64,000 nucleotides of DNA from Pseudomonas sp. GD03858. GTDB lineage: Bacteria > Pseudomonadota > Gammaproteobacteria > Pseudomonadales > Pseudomonadaceae. The translations under genes were made by a program, and so were the position numbers. Of this stretch, positions 44,701 to 54,314 are shown piece by piece (the stretch's first letter is position 1; the number at the start of each line of letters is the position of its first letter). The stretch spans positions 159,671 to 223,670 of the forward strand of contig NZ_JAOCDM010000001.1 in the NCBI RefSeq assembly GCF_029840925.1, written 5' to 3'. The notes beneath the pieces are model-generated. The model had not been told where the DNA came from. It saw only the letters and a program-made list of their open reading frames with translations, and did no database searches.

Positions 44701-46786
44701 CCTCGGGGAAGTCCCGCAGGCGGGTTTCGATTTCCCCCAGCTCGATACGCAGGCCACGCAGCTTGACCTGGTTATCGATGCGCCCCAGGTACTCGATTTC
44801 GCCGCTCGGCAACCAGCGCGCCAGGTCACCGGTACGGTAGATGCGCCCTTGCGCGTCCGTTGGTCGCTCGACAAAGCGTTCGGCAGTCAACGCCTCACGC
44901 TGATGATAACCACGCGCCAGGCCGGCACCGGCAATGCACAACTCCCCCGGCACGCCCACCGGCAAAGCCTTGAGGTTGGCGTCCAGAATGTGCAGGCGGG
45001 TGTTATCGATGGGCTTGCCGATCGGTACCAAGTGGCTCAAGTTGCGCCCGCAGCAATTGAAGTACGACACGTCCACCGTGGCTTCAGTCGGCCCGTACAA
45101 GTTGATCAAGGCCGTTGCGTGAGCGTCGAACAGCAGCGTTTCAAACAGTCGTACCTGATGCACGCTCAGCGCTTCACCGCTGGCAAACACCTGGCGCAGG
45201 CTCGCCAATCGGGTGCTTGCCTGAGTGCTTTGCACATAGCCAAGGAACGCGTTCAACATCGAAGGCACAAAGTGCAGGGTCGAGACCCGGTAGGCCTCGA
45301 TGGTGTTGACCATCGCTTGCGGATCACGCTCGGCGCCCGGCGCCAGCAGGCAGACCGTCGCACCCTCGATCATCCACCAGAACAATTCCCACACCGATAC
45401 ATCGAAGGCAATGGGGGTCTTCTGCAAAATCACATCGCCAGGGCCGATGGGATAGGCGCGCTGCATCCAGGCCAGGCGATTGACCACCGAGTGGTGCTCG
45501 ACCATGACGCCCTTGGGTTGCCCGGTGGAGCCGGAGGTGTAGATGACATAGGCCAGATTGCGCGAGTCGCCCGCCACAGGTAGGGCCTGGTCGTCAGCGG
45601 CATACACGCTGGCATCATCCAGGTCGATGAGCTGCTGGGTACGCTCCTGGGAGGCACTCAACAAGTGCGTCTGCGCCAGGATCACACGGGCGCCGCTGTC
45701 ATCGAGCACATAGTCGATGCGTGACTGGGGGTAGTTCGGATCAATCGGCAAGTACGCCCCGCCAGCCTTGATGACCGCGAGAATCGCCACCAGCATTTCG
45801 TTGGAGCGCTGGGCGACCACCGCCACCACCTGGTCACGGCAGACGCCCCTGCCGACCAGGGTACGGGCCAGTTGGTTGGAGCGCTTGTCCAGCTCGGCAA
45901 ACGTCATCTCCCCGTGGTCCGAGACCACCGCGACGGCATCGGGACGCAGGCTCACCTGACGGGCGAACAGCGTTTCGAGTCTCACGTTCTGGTCGTAGGC
46001 GTGCTCGGTGGCATTGACGGTGGCCAGGAAGTCCACGTCTTGAGGCGTCATCAGATCCAGATCCGCCAGCGGCGCTTCAGGCGCTTGCAGGGCCTGGGCA
46101 AGGAGCTCCTCCAGGTGCATGGCCAGCCAGCGCAGCGTGGTCGCCTCATACAAGCGCGCATCAAAGTGGATAGCCAAATCGACCTGTTCAGCGGTGACGG
46201 TGAAACTGAACAGCATTGCGAGATTCAGACGCTGCGCAAGGCTTGGTTTTTCTGGGTGGGCGATTTCCACCGCCACGTCGAAGAACGGGCTCTGGCCTTC
46301 GGCCTCAGGCAGCGAGAACTCTTCGGCAAACAGCTCGAGCGGGTAATCACTGTGCTCCATGGCACCCAGTACCCGGCTGCGCACCTGATCCAGCAACTGC
46401 TTGAAGCTGGTACCCGCCTCCAGGCTGGCGTGCAGCGGGAAGGCCAGGTTTTGCGAAGCGGCCAGGCGGGCCTCGAAGCTGGCCGGCAGGCCGACCACTA
46501 GCACCTCCCGGCGCGTGTAGACGTGCAGCAGCGCCATGACCGCCGACGTCAGCAGCACTTGCTGGCTGGCTTCATTGCCTCGGGTCACCTTGATGACATT
46601 GGCCGCGACCTCAGGACGTAACGTGAAGCGCGAGGCACTCTGGCGCGGCTCGCCATTGGCCGCCTTGTCCACGGCAAAACCGGTTTTACTCCAGTCCAGC
46701 TTGAACAATTCGCGCCAGTAGCTGGCTTGTTTCGGGCGCTGCGCCGCGGCGACCTTGAGTTGGCCAAGGGTTTCAATGGATTGCAT
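41717..46786 (-). CDS. NRPS C, C*-A(Ser)-T-C-T-TE
   Basis: 1689 residues. Domains: the C-terminal lobe only of a condensation domain (1-255, no HHxxxDG); adenylation 265-775 (YVIYTSGSTGQPKG); carrier about 795-860 (LGGDSIHF, Ser near 812); a full condensation domain 885-1310 whose active motif is QHNSALDG, second His replaced by Asn; a second carrier about 1375-1440 (LGGTSLAA) with no adenylation domain of its own; thioesterase 1455-1680 with GHCVGA, a Cys nucleophile near 1516. Pocket residues read D-V-W-H-F-S-L-V-D, the EntF serine code. The last carrier must be loaded in trans. It follows NRPS B by 16 bp. Confidence 0.9.
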   Translation of the reverse strand: MQSIETLGQLKVAAAQRPKQASYWRELFKLDWSKTGFAVDKAANGEPRQSASRFTLRPEVAANVIKVTRGNEASQQVLLTSAVMALLHVYTRREVLVVGLPASFEARLAASQNLAFPLHASLEAGTSFKQLLDQVRSRVLGAMEHSDYPLELFAEEFSLPEAEGQSPFFDVAVEIAHPEKPSLAQRLNLAMLFSFTVTAEQVDLAIHFDARLYEATTLRWLAMHLEELLAQALQAPEAPLADLDLMTPQDVDFLATVNATEHAYDQNVRLETLFARQVSLRPDAVAVVSDHGEMTFAELDKRSNQLARTLVGRGVCRDQVVAVVAQRSNEMLVAILAVIKAGGAYLPIDPNYPQSRIDYVLDDSGARVILAQTHLLSASQERTQQLIDLDDASVYAADDQALPVAGDSRNLAYVIYTSGSTGQPKGVMVEHHSVVNRLAWMQRAYPIGPGDVILQKTPIAFDVSVWELFWWMIEGATVCLLAPGAERDPQAMVNTIEAYRVSTLHFVPSMLNAFLGYVQSTQASTRLASLRQVFASGEALSVHQVRLFETLLFDAHATALINLYGPTEATVDVSYFNCCGRNLSHLVPIGKPIDNTRLHILDANLKALPVGVPGELCIAGAGLARGYHQREALTAERFVERPTDAQGRIYRTGDLARWLPSGEIEYLGRIDNQVKLRGLRIELGEIETRLRDFPEVREAVVVVRQIGETQSLCGYIEAPQTLDLTHLRGFLGQFLPEYMVPTHLTVVDAFALSPSGKLDRKALPDPLLAKADDTEYVAPRNACEALLVTIWEDVLGVRPIGVHHNFFALGGDSIHFVTILGRARSQGLDFTFQDFFARPTIAKLVEGLTSGSVGEQARHTFEPYELLTQADRDRLPSSAEDAYPLSMLQAGLIFQNELSFGTAQYHDIISYTIKSAIDLAVFEQAVRILVQRNPIFRTSYHLSGYDQFIQMVNRDVELPLTMADLRGMDEHAQEQWYQQWLEDEKAHRFVWENAGLVRLHVHVLSDNLYRYVLSQHNSALDGWSITLVHTQLFEIYYSLLKGNAYDKPLVDNHLRNYMGLEQQSLASEADRQFWHKLMEGARFTQVPRLQPEAPTSGLSVVFHEVKIDSMLSERIIALADALHVPVKSVLMTAHLKVLSELAADDDVLVGYEHSGRPEVEGATRAIGLFLNTLPLRVKIAEGSWAQLIQQVYNAETDLLPHRRYPMAQIKQDMGTQQALFETAFNYTHFYLLKDLESLPEFDLLDVRANSETEFVLRAEFSRHFSTDDVRLSLHYHDHVFSAQYIEQMGSYYRQAFELMTLDMHARHDAIALPSPEQARLLNQARAIEAMTFSRASKPAITGQSGAPLTPESATERRIAQVWAEVLGVPVQSITVDDNFFELGGTSLAAIRVALVSDGLISIPNLMRHSTLKPLAEAIDEGAGNAQGLLQRLTPPCSDASVAVVCFPYAGGNAINFRDLGQVLVADGRERDIFAVELPGHDITRADEPLLDVREAAQRVARAIEQASPSVPLLFWGHCVGAALMLETARILEGLGRPISRVFVAGKLLDSAEVTRQRVAQTQALSHEQVLDWMVGETGYQELAQMSEQQSTTLIRAFRHDATVANLYLADAEQAWNAHRLAAPLTVVVTHDDSMTPDYSQRYQRWNLFSDDVSLHVIEDGGHYFCRTRPEAVAAVIIGAIQADTPRTAS

Positions 46787-46802
46787 GACAAGCTCCAGAA
46801 TT

Positions 46803-49800
46803 TCAGAAACAGAAATCGATAGTGGGCAGCTCGACGGCCTGTCCGGCCGGCTCTGTGATCAGCGCATCAAGGGTTTGCGAAGGGTCGGCCAACAACGCAT
46901 CCAGCAATGCCAGATAGGTATCGCGAAAGCTGCCTATCGTGGGCGCAAGAAACAGATCGGTGCTGTACATCCAGGCCGCCGTGAGTTGCTGCGGCTGCTC
47001 GCTGATCTGCAGGTTGAGCTCGAAAATCGTGCTCTGCGTTGCCTCGGGGACCCAGCGTGGCTGGCCACCGAGAAAATCGATCGACTCAAGGTCAGTGTTT
47101 TGCAGGGCGAACAGGCTGTCGAACAACGGGTTGCGGTTGGGTTCACGCACCACTGGCAACTCTTTCACCAGCGCGTCGAACGGGTAGATCTGATGGTCGA
47201 AAGCCTGATTGGCGTGTGCGGCAACCTCCTGGAGGAACTGGTCAAAACCCAGGTGCCCCGGCAGTGCCAGACGCAGGCACACGGTGTTGACGAACATGCC
47301 CTGCATGCCTTGGCTTTGCGCCAGGTTGCGGCCCGAGACCGGCGTCCCGAGGGTCACATCCCGGGCCATGCTGACGCGCGCCAGAAACAGGCCGTAACCG
47401 GCCAGCAATACCTGGAACAGGGTGACGTTTCGCTCTCGGGCCAGGGCCCGCAACGCTGTGGTGCGCAGGGTGCCCAGCTCGAAATCGAGCCTGCCGCCGG
47501 CATTGGAGCGCTTCGCTGCGCGAGGGTGATCACAAGGGATATCCAGCGGCCTGAAGGGCAAGCGATACACCTCGTGCCAATACGCTCTGGCTTGCGTCAA
47601 CAGCGGTGCTGCCGCCCCCTGGGAGATCCATTGGGCGTAGTCCTTGTAATGCAACGGCGGCTCGGCGACCGGCACGCCGCCATAGGCCAGGGCCCATTGG
47701 CGGAACAGCATGGCCAGGGAAAAACCGTCAGTGATGAGGTGATGAATATCGAACACCAGCGCGGTACCGCCGCTATGCCGCACCAACGCCGCTCGCCACA
47801 ACGGCGCATGACTCAACTGGAACGGGCGAACGAACTCCCGCAGAAATGCCTCGACCGTGCCGAGATAGTCATGGACATTCAGTTCGACCGGCACGTGTTC
47901 ATGGATCCGCTGCCAGGTCGAGGCGTCTTGTTGCTGGAAATCCGTGCGTAATATTTCGTGGCGTTGCACGAGCGCCTGCAAGGCACCCCGCAATTTCGTC
48001 ACGTCCACTGTTGCGGGGAGAGCTACCACCATCGGCAAATGATAATGGGTGGACCGATCGTCCTTCATTTGCTCGATGTAGACACGGTGCTGTTGCGCTG
48101 AAACCGGATAGAGCGGTTGTTTACCCGCAGCGCTCATTCCCTCGACAGGCAGCGCCAAACGCCTTTGCGCCGAATCCAGGTAAGCCGCGACCTGGGCAAT
48201 GGTCGGGGTGGCCAGCAACTGCGCCACCGGGCAGCGCAAGCCCAAGGCGTGTTCGATACGCCCCGCCAATAGCGTCGCCGTCAACGAACTACCCCCCAGC
48301 TCGTACAGGCTGGCATGGACCCCCACCTGCGCCATGCCCAGCGCCTCGGCCCATAGCCGCGCCAATACCTGCTCGGTGTCAGTCGATGGCGGCGTGGCAT
48401 CAAGCGTGCCGCGGGTGAAATCAGCAAGCTCAGGCGGCGGCAGCGCCGAACGGTCGACTTTGCCATTGGTCGCCAGAGGCAAGCCCGCGAGCCTGACAAA
48501 GGCTGCAGGTACCATGTGCCCTGCCAGCTTCTGAGCCAGCGAATGCCGCACACGGTCCATGGACCCAAGGTCATCCAGGGTCACGTAGGCCACCAGCACA
48601 CGCTCCTGGGTCACCGGTTGTCTCAGCACTGCCACCAGGGCTTCACGAACATGTTCCAGCGCCAGCAATTGCTGTTCTATCTCACTGGTTTCCACCCGAA
48701 AACCACGGATCTTCACCTGATGGTCACGGCGTCCGAGAAACTCGATACGACCGTCCTCCCGCCAGCGCGCCATATCACCGGTGCGATAGACCTGGCGCCC
48801 ACCAATGCCGGCAGCGGACTGAAACGCTGCTTGCGTCAGCTCCGGCTGATTCAGGTACCCCAGGCCCAGGCCGTCGCCACCGACCCACAGCTCACCTTCG
48901 ACACCGATCGGTACGGGGTAGCCGGAGCGGTTGAGGATGAACGCCGTCGAATTGGCGATAGGACGCCCGATGGTAATCGGTAGCCCATCGGCCTGCGTAA
49001 CGGTGCAAGCCGTGGAAATCACCGCGTTCTCGGTCGGTCCGTAAGCATTGACCAGGCGCAACTGGGTACAGGCGTGCAGCACCCGTTGAACGTGCAAAGG
49101 GGAAATGGCGTCCCCACCGACCAGCAACTGGCGCAACGGTTTGAACAGCGCCGGATCCTGTTCGGCCAATTGGTTGAACAGCGATGTCGTGATCAGCGCG
49201 CAGGTGGTTCGATGGGTGGCGAGGAAGCCGCCCAGCGCGGTCGCATCGAGCAATACGTCGCGATCAACGATCTGCAGGCATCCACCGTTGAGCAGCGCCC
49301 CCCAGACTTCGAAGGTCGCCGCATCGAACCCGATGGCCCCCGCTTGCAGCATGCGGGTGTGCTGATCAAGCTCGACATAGTCAGGGTTGCAAACCAGGCG
49401 CATCACGCCCCGGTGGGTCACGATCGCCCCCTTGGGCCGGCCTGTGGTGCCGGAGGTGTACATGACGTACGCCGCGGTGGCGGCGCGGTCAGGGGCCAGG
49501 GGCGCGGGATCCGCTGGCGGTTGGCAGGCAAGGTCGGCGACGGTCAGGATGCGCCCGGCAAATGCCTCGCGCCCTTGCATCTGCCACACGCCATCCACCA
49601 GTAGATGCCCCGCGCCGCTGTCACGCAGCAGGAAGTTGATCCGCTCTTCGGGATAGTCCGGGTCGATCGGCAGATATACGCCGCCCGCCTTGAGAATCGC
49701 CAGAGTCGCCACCACCATGGCGGGCGCGCGCGGCATCAGCAGCGCCACGATCTGGCCTGGGACAACACCCTCGGCGCGCAGGCGGGCCGCAAGACTGTTG

Positions 49801-50465
49801 GCCTGCTGCTCCAGCTGCTGATAGGTCAAGCCGTGCGTGCGGTGCATGACCGCGCAGCGCTCAGGAAACTGCTCGGCAATCCGCGCAAAACGCTGTTCGA
49901 TGGTCAGGCTCCGCGGGTAGTCACGCGCGGTCTGGTTGAATCCTTCGAGCACCTGCGCCGCCTGCTCGGCCGGCAAAGCCTGCATCTCACTCATGAGCCG
50001 GTCAGGCGCTTGTGCCAGCAGTCGATAGACATGCGCCAACTGACAGGCATACCGCCCGAAAGCGCGTGCATCCATGGCCAGATCGCTGCGCAGGCACAGT
50101 TGTCCGGCCGCACCGGCTATCGTGATTTGCTGCCAGTTACGCGGCGCGTCGTCTGGCACCTCGGCGCCGGTGGACGCGATGTAAAGCGCGGTCTCAGGCA
50201 TCGGGCCCAGTTGCCGTTCAATCTGCTGCGCAAAGACCAGGAACGCCTCGGACAGCTCGACATCGAGCTCCAGGACCTGCGAAGGCGCATGGGTCACCAG
50301 CCGTTCAAGCTTGATCTGCGGCTGTTGGCTATAGACCTGGATCAACCAGGCCCATCCCGCCAGAAGCAACGCCGGGCTGAGGGTGGTTGCGCCGGAATCC
50401 GTCAGGTCCAGCGTTTGTTCGCGAACGACGCTGTCGTCGAGGGATGCGTGGATATTCGTCATCAC
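46803..50465 (-). CDS. NRPS B, (C fragment)-A-T-C
   Basis: 1220 residues. The first 170 residues are a poorly conserved remnant of a condensation domain; then adenylation 175-690 (YVMYTSGTTGRPKG), carrier about 705-770 (LGGSSLTA), and a complete condensation domain 785-1215 with an intact HHLITDG near 907. Pocket residues, aligned by eye, read D-A-F-L-L-G-A-V-I; this is not a code I recognise but implies a non-polar aliphatic side chain. Its C-terminal condensation domain should join its residue to the Ser on NRPS C. It overlaps NRPS A by 4 bases. Confidence 0.88.
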   Translation of the reverse strand: MMTNIHASLDDSVVREQTLDLTDSGATTLSPALLLAGWAWLIQVYSQQPQIKLERLVTHAPSQVLELDVELSEAFLVFAQQIERQLGPMPETALYIASTGAEVPDDAPRNWQQITIAGAAGQLCLRSDLAMDARAFGRYACQLAHVYRLLAQAPDRLMSEMQALPAEQAAQVLEGFNQTARDYPRSLTIEQRFARIAEQFPERCAVMHRTHGLTYQQLEQQANSLAARLRAEGVVPGQIVALLMPRAPAMVVATLAILKAGGVYLPIDPDYPEERINFLLRDSGAGHLLVDGVWQMQGREAFAGRILTVADLACQPPADPAPLAPDRAATAAYVMYTSGTTGRPKGAIVTHRGVMRLVCNPDYVELDQHTRMLQAGAIGFDAATFEVWGALLNGGCLQIVDRDVLLDATALGGFLATHRTTCALITTSLFNQLAEQDPALFKPLRQLLVGGDAISPLHVQRVLHACTQLRLVNAYGPTENAVISTACTVTQADGLPITIGRPIANSTAFILNRSGYPVPIGVEGELWVGGDGLGLGYLNQPELTQAAFQSAAGIGGRQVYRTGDMARWREDGRIEFLGRRDHQVKIRGFRVETSEIEQQLLALEHVREALVAVLRQPVTQERVLVAYVTLDDLGSMDRVRHSLAQKLAGHMVPAAFVRLAGLPLATNGKVDRSALPPPELADFTRGTLDATPPSTDTEQVLARLWAEALGMAQVGVHASLYELGGSSLTATLLAGRIEHALGLRCPVAQLLATPTIAQVAAYLDSAQRRLALPVEGMSAAGKQPLYPVSAQQHRVYIEQMKDDRSTHYHLPMVVALPATVDVTKLRGALQALVQRHEILRTDFQQQDASTWQRIHEHVPVELNVHDYLGTVEAFLREFVRPFQLSHAPLWRAALVRHSGGTALVFDIHHLITDGFSLAMLFRQWALAYGGVPVAEPPLHYKDYAQWISQGAAAPLLTQARAYWHEVYRLPFRPLDIPCDHPRAAKRSNAGGRLDFELGTLRTTALRALARERNVTLFQVLLAGYGLFLARVSMARDVTLGTPVSGRNLAQSQGMQGMFVNTVCLRLALPGHLGFDQFLQEVAAHANQAFDHQIYPFDALVKELPVVREPNRNPLFDSLFALQNTDLESIDFLGGQPRWVPEATQSTIFELNLQISEQPQQLTAAWMYSTDLFLAPTIGSFRDTYLALLDALLADPSQTLDALITEPAGQAVELPTIDFCF

Positions 50466-53416
50466 AGGTCCACGCTCGACTGTTCAGCGCCAGAGGCGTG
50501 CAGGAACCCCAGCAGATTGCGAATCGTCTGCTGGATGTAGATCTCGCGCATGGGAATCGAAGGCAGATGCTGCTCACGCAACATCGCATCGATGCGCACG
50601 GCATAGAGTGAGTTGCCCCCCAGCGCGAAGAAGTTGTCATCCAGGCCCACCGGCACGCCGAGTACCGCTTCCCAGATTGCGACCAGGCTCATGGTCACGG
50701 CGTCGCCGTCAGCCACAGCCTTCTTCTGCGACTGGAGTGACTGCACTTGCACCATCGGTGCCGGCAAGGCCCGCACGTCCAGCTTGCCATTGGCCGTCAG
50801 TGGCAAGACGTCGAGCACGGTGAAGGTGGAAGGCAGCATGTAATCCGGTAAGAACTTGCCGGCATGCTGACGCACGTCCTGGACGCTGCCGCCATTGAGC
50901 ACCAGATAAGCATCCAGTCGCGCCGACGCGGCATCGCCGGCCTTGCCTTGATTGAGCACCACGGCGGCCGCGACCACCGCATTGGCCTGCAACAGCACCG
51001 AGCGAATCTCATCCAGCTCGATGCGAAAGCCCCGCAGTTTGACCTGGCTGTCCAGGCGGCCAAGGTGTTCCAACCGGCCATCGGGGCGCAGCCGCCCTTT
51101 GTCGCCGCTGCGATAGAGCCGTCCCGTGTCACAAGGCCTAGTGATAAAACGCTCGGCGGTCAATTGCGGCTGATTGAGGTACTCCAGGGCAACCCCGGCA
51201 CCGGCGACACAGATCTCACCGCTGATCCCTGGCGGCAGCAATCGACCCGCTTCATCCATGATGTAGACGTGCCAGCCATCCACCGGCCGCCCCACCGAAC
51301 GCGTGGCCTTGAGGGCCTCTCGACGGGTAATGGTCTGTGCCGTGACATGCACCGTGGTTTCAGTGATGCCAAACATGTTGACCATCCGGCACGCGGATTC
51401 GGGGTGACGATCGAACCAACGCACCAGCATCCGGGCGTCCAGAGGCTCACCGCCAAACACGACCAGGCGCAATGCCAAGGGCTCGCCACTGTGCTCGTCG
51501 GCCTCGATCAGCTGGGAAAATGCCGAAGGCGTCTGGTTCAGCACGCTGACCCGCTCACGCACCAGCAGTTGGTGAAACTCCCGGGCCGACCTGGACACCC
51601 AATAAGGAACCACCACCAGATGCCCACCGGTCAACAGGCAGCCCCACATTTCCCAGACCGAAAAATCAAACGCACTGGAGTGGAACAGCGTCCAGGTATC
51701 GGACGCGGACAATTTGAAGTCCTTTTGCGTGCCGGCCAGCAGGCTCATCAGGTTGCAATGGCGAACCACCACACCTTTAGGCTTGCCGGTGGAACCGGAG
51801 GTGTAGATGACATAGGCCGGCGCTTGCGCGTCGCCGGTTATCGCCGGGGCAACCGACGGATAGTCGACGCTGCGCTCGATGATGGCCTGGGGAGACAGCA
51901 ACCGCACCGGGGTCGGGAACTCCGACAGGGTACTGACGACCAGGCTGATGCGGGCATTTTCCACGGCATAGCCCAACCGTTCGGCAGGGTACGCCGGGTC
52001 GAGCGGCACATAGGTGGCACCGGCCTTGAGCACCGCCAGCAGCATCACGACCAGTTCCAGGGAACGCTCCAGGCACACGCCGACCAAATCCCCCTGAACG
52101 ACCCCTTCGGCGCGCAGCACATGGGCCCACTGGGAGCTCTGCTGGTCCAGCGCTTGATAGCTCAGCTTCTGGCCTTCGAACGAAAGCGCCAGGGCATCGG
52201 GATAGGCACGGGCTTGCTCGGCAAACACCTGCTCAATGCGCTGGAGCGAATCCGCACCGCGCACCGTGCGCCCCAGCGCCCCCACCTCCAGGGCATGCTT
52301 GTCGCTGAGCAAGTGCAGGCTTTGCACGCTGTGCTGCGGGTTGGCGAGTAGTTGCTGATGAACGAAGACCAGTGACCGGGCAAAGTGCCGAATGACCTCG
52401 CCATCAAACCCGCGGCAATGGTAGGAGCATTCGAGATAGGCCTGGCCTTCAGCGTCCCGAGCGCGCAGGAACAACAGCGAATACAGGCGGCTCAACGATG
52501 ACTGGTAGTCACTGAAAGGGACCAGGTCGGCCTGGGCATCGTGCATGATCATGGCAGGCACAAAGGCTTTGAGCGGGCCCGCAGGCGCTTGCTCCAGACG
52601 TGGCAGCCGCGCTTCGATGTCTTCCAGCAACCCCGCGCACAGGCCCTGAGACTCAAGGCTTATCGGCAGGTGCACCAGTCGCTCGCAGGCGTCCAGGGCA
52701 TAAGGCGAACGCTGGCTATCGATCACCAGCGTCGCGACCTCGCAAGGCTCCATGTCACTGTATCGACTCAGGGTCACCGCCAATGCCGCCAGCCAACTGG
52801 CCGTGCTGCCGATTTCGTCCTGCGCCAATGCCAGACGGAAACGTTTGCGCAGCGGCGCCTGGTCAGGCTCGCCAAGCGCCCATTCCGGCACGGGAAAACG
52901 CTCATCCTCAAGGCTTTCGTCATCAAGCAGGCAGGTGCCCGCAGCAGGCTCGCCGACCAAGCGAAGCGCCAGTTCGCTACCGCCCAGCAAGGCATCCCCC
53001 AGCAGCATCAGCGAACGCAAATCCAGTTGGCTGCGACGCCCGACGAGGATCAAGTCGCATACCTCATCCTCGTACTCCAGCAACACTGCCCGCAACGCAG
53101 CCGGGCTGGAGGACGAAAGTGGCTTGCGCAGTTGCGCACGGCAGTGAGCTACCGCGATGGCGTCGCCGGATTGGCCTGCAACGGCTTCATGCCAGAGGAT
53201 GGCAGGCACAGGCGCGGCGCCCGCATGGCCATCAGGCAAGTAGCGCATGACCACACGAGAATAATGTTGTTGAAGCTGTGTAACGCAGGAAACGCCACTG
53301 ATCCTGTAGCGCAGGGCATGGCAATAGGCGCCATCGCGGCTCTTCGCGCCCACGACGGCGGAGCGCTGAAAACCACCAGGCTCAGTCGATACAGCAGTGC
53401 TAGGTAGAATGTCCAT
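50462..53416 (-). CDS. NRPS A, C*-A(Thr)-T
   Basis: 984 residues. Residues 1-390 form a degenerate condensation-like domain; at the place of HHxxxDG the sequence is VGRRSQLDL, so it is probably inactive. Adenylation about 395-890 (YVIYTSGSTGKPKG, AFDFSVWEMWGCLL, VLNQTPSAF, NMFGITETTVHV), carrier about 920-980 (LGGNSLYA). Pocket residues D-F-W-N-V-G-M-V-H match threonine-activating domains such as those of syringomycin synthesis. With no working condensation domain it may load Thr for use in trans, for example on the last carrier of NRPS C. Confidence 0.88.
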   Translation of the reverse strand: MDILPSTAVSTEPGGFQRSAVVGAKSRDGAYCHALRYRISGVSCVTQLQQHYSRVVMRYLPDGHAGAAPVPAILWHEAVAGQSGDAIAVAHCRAQLRKPLSSSSPAALRAVLLEYEDEVCDLILVGRRSQLDLRSLMLLGDALLGGSELALRLVGEPAAGTCLLDDESLEDERFPVPEWALGEPDQAPLRKRFRLALAQDEIGSTASWLAALAVTLSRYSDMEPCEVATLVIDSQRSPYALDACERLVHLPISLESQGLCAGLLEDIEARLPRLEQAPAGPLKAFVPAMIMHDAQADLVPFSDYQSSLSRLYSLLFLRARDAEGQAYLECSYHCRGFDGEVIRHFARSLVFVHQQLLANPQHSVQSLHLLSDKHALEVGALGRTVRGADSLQRIEQVFAEQARAYPDALALSFEGQKLSYQALDQQSSQWAHVLRAEGVVQGDLVGVCLERSLELVVMLLAVLKAGATYVPLDPAYPAERLGYAVENARISLVVSTLSEFPTPVRLLSPQAIIERSVDYPSVAPAITGDAQAPAYVIYTSGSTGKPKGVVVRHCNLMSLLAGTQKDFKLSASDTWTLFHSSAFDFSVWEMWGCLLTGGHLVVVPYWVSRSAREFHQLLVRERVSVLNQTPSAFSQLIEADEHSGEPLALRLVVFGGEPLDARMLVRWFDRHPESACRMVNMFGITETTVHVTAQTITRREALKATRSVGRPVDGWHVYIMDEAGRLLPPGISGEICVAGAGVALEYLNQPQLTAERFITRPCDTGRLYRSGDKGRLRPDGRLEHLGRLDSQVKLRGFRIELDEIRSVLLQANAVVAAAVVLNQGKAGDAASARLDAYLVLNGGSVQDVRQHAGKFLPDYMLPSTFTVLDVLPLTANGKLDVRALPAPMVQVQSLQSQKKAVADGDAVTMSLVAIWEAVLGVPVGLDDNFFALGGNSLYAVRIDAMLREQHLPSIPMREIYIQQTIRNLLGFLHASGAEQSSVDL

Positions 53417-53489
53417 TTTGAACCTGCCCTCGATGCTCCTGGATATACGCCACCAAGAGCCCTGGAAAATGATGAAAAACGGGCGGACT

Positions 53490-54314
53490 TCAACGGGCAG
53501 TAAAACCGCCGTCGACCGTGATGACGCTGCCAGTCACCTGGCGGGCGTCATCGGACGCCAGCCAAACCGCCGTGGTCGCGATGCTCTCTGGCTCAATCAA
53601 GGCATTCATCGGCTGGGCCTGGACGAAGATTTCCTCATGCTCGCCGGGAGGCACTTCAAGTGAGCGGGCGATCTCCGACAGCATCCGTCCTTCGACCTTG
53701 GGATCGTCCCGCACCGAGCCTGGGCAGAGCGCATTGACCCGAACCTTGAAGGGGGCGAAGTCCAGTGCCGCCGCCTTGGTCAAGCCGACAATGCCGTGCT
53801 TGGCGCTGACGTAGCCGGCGAAATTGCGGTATCCCACCAACCCTGCGGTCGACGCGATATTGATGATGCTGCCGCTGCGCTGGGCCAACATGCAGTGCCC
53901 GACAGCCTTGATCATTCGCCAGGCCCCCGTCAGGTCGACGTCAATCATCAGTTGCCACTGCTCTTCGGTGATTTCGTGGATCATTTTTCCCGAAGGCGCG
54001 GCAATGCCCGCGTTGTTGACCAGCACATCGACCCGGCCAAAGCGCTCCAGGGTCGTGGCAATCGCCGCATCGATTTGTGCATCGTTGCGCACATCGACCG
54101 GGGCGGTCAGCACCGAGACGCCGTGCTCCCGGCACAGTTGCGCGGTGTAGTCCAGTTGGCTGCGGTTACCCAGCGCATAAGGGACACCCTCAATGTCCGA
54201 GGCCACATCCAACAGCACCAGGTCAGCGCCCTGCGCGGCAAAATGAACGGCACAGGCGCGTCCCAGTCCACGGGCCGCCCCAGTAATCACCGCCGTCTTG
54301 TCAGCCAGCCGCAT
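53490..54314 (-). CDS. SDR oxidoreductase of the NRPS operon
   Basis: 274 residues from the Met at 54314. TGAARGLGRACAVHFAAQGA near 13-32, NNAGIAAPSG near 97-106, NIASTAGLVGYRNFAGYVSAK near 147-167 with catalytic Ser, Tyr and Lys; a 20-residue insertion after the second strand and a longer C-terminal loop resemble SDRs acting on bulky or tailored substrates. Its start overlaps the thioesterase gene by 14 bases. It may oxidise a hydroxyl of a Ser- or Thr-derived unit, free or carrier-bound; this is inference. Confidence 0.82.
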   Translation of the reverse strand: MRLADKTAVITGAARGLGRACAVHFAAQGADLVLLDVASDIEGVPYALGNRSQLDYTAQLCREHGVSVLTAPVDVRNDAQIDAAIATTLERFGRVDVLVNNAGIAAPSGKMIHEITEEQWQLMIDVDLTGAWRMIKAVGHCMLAQRSGSIINIASTAGLVGYRNFAGYVSAKHGIVGLTKAAALDFAPFKVRVNALCPGSVRDDPKVEGRMLSEIARSLEVPPGEHEEIFVQAQPMNALIEPESIATTAVWLASDDARQVTGSVITVDGGFTAR

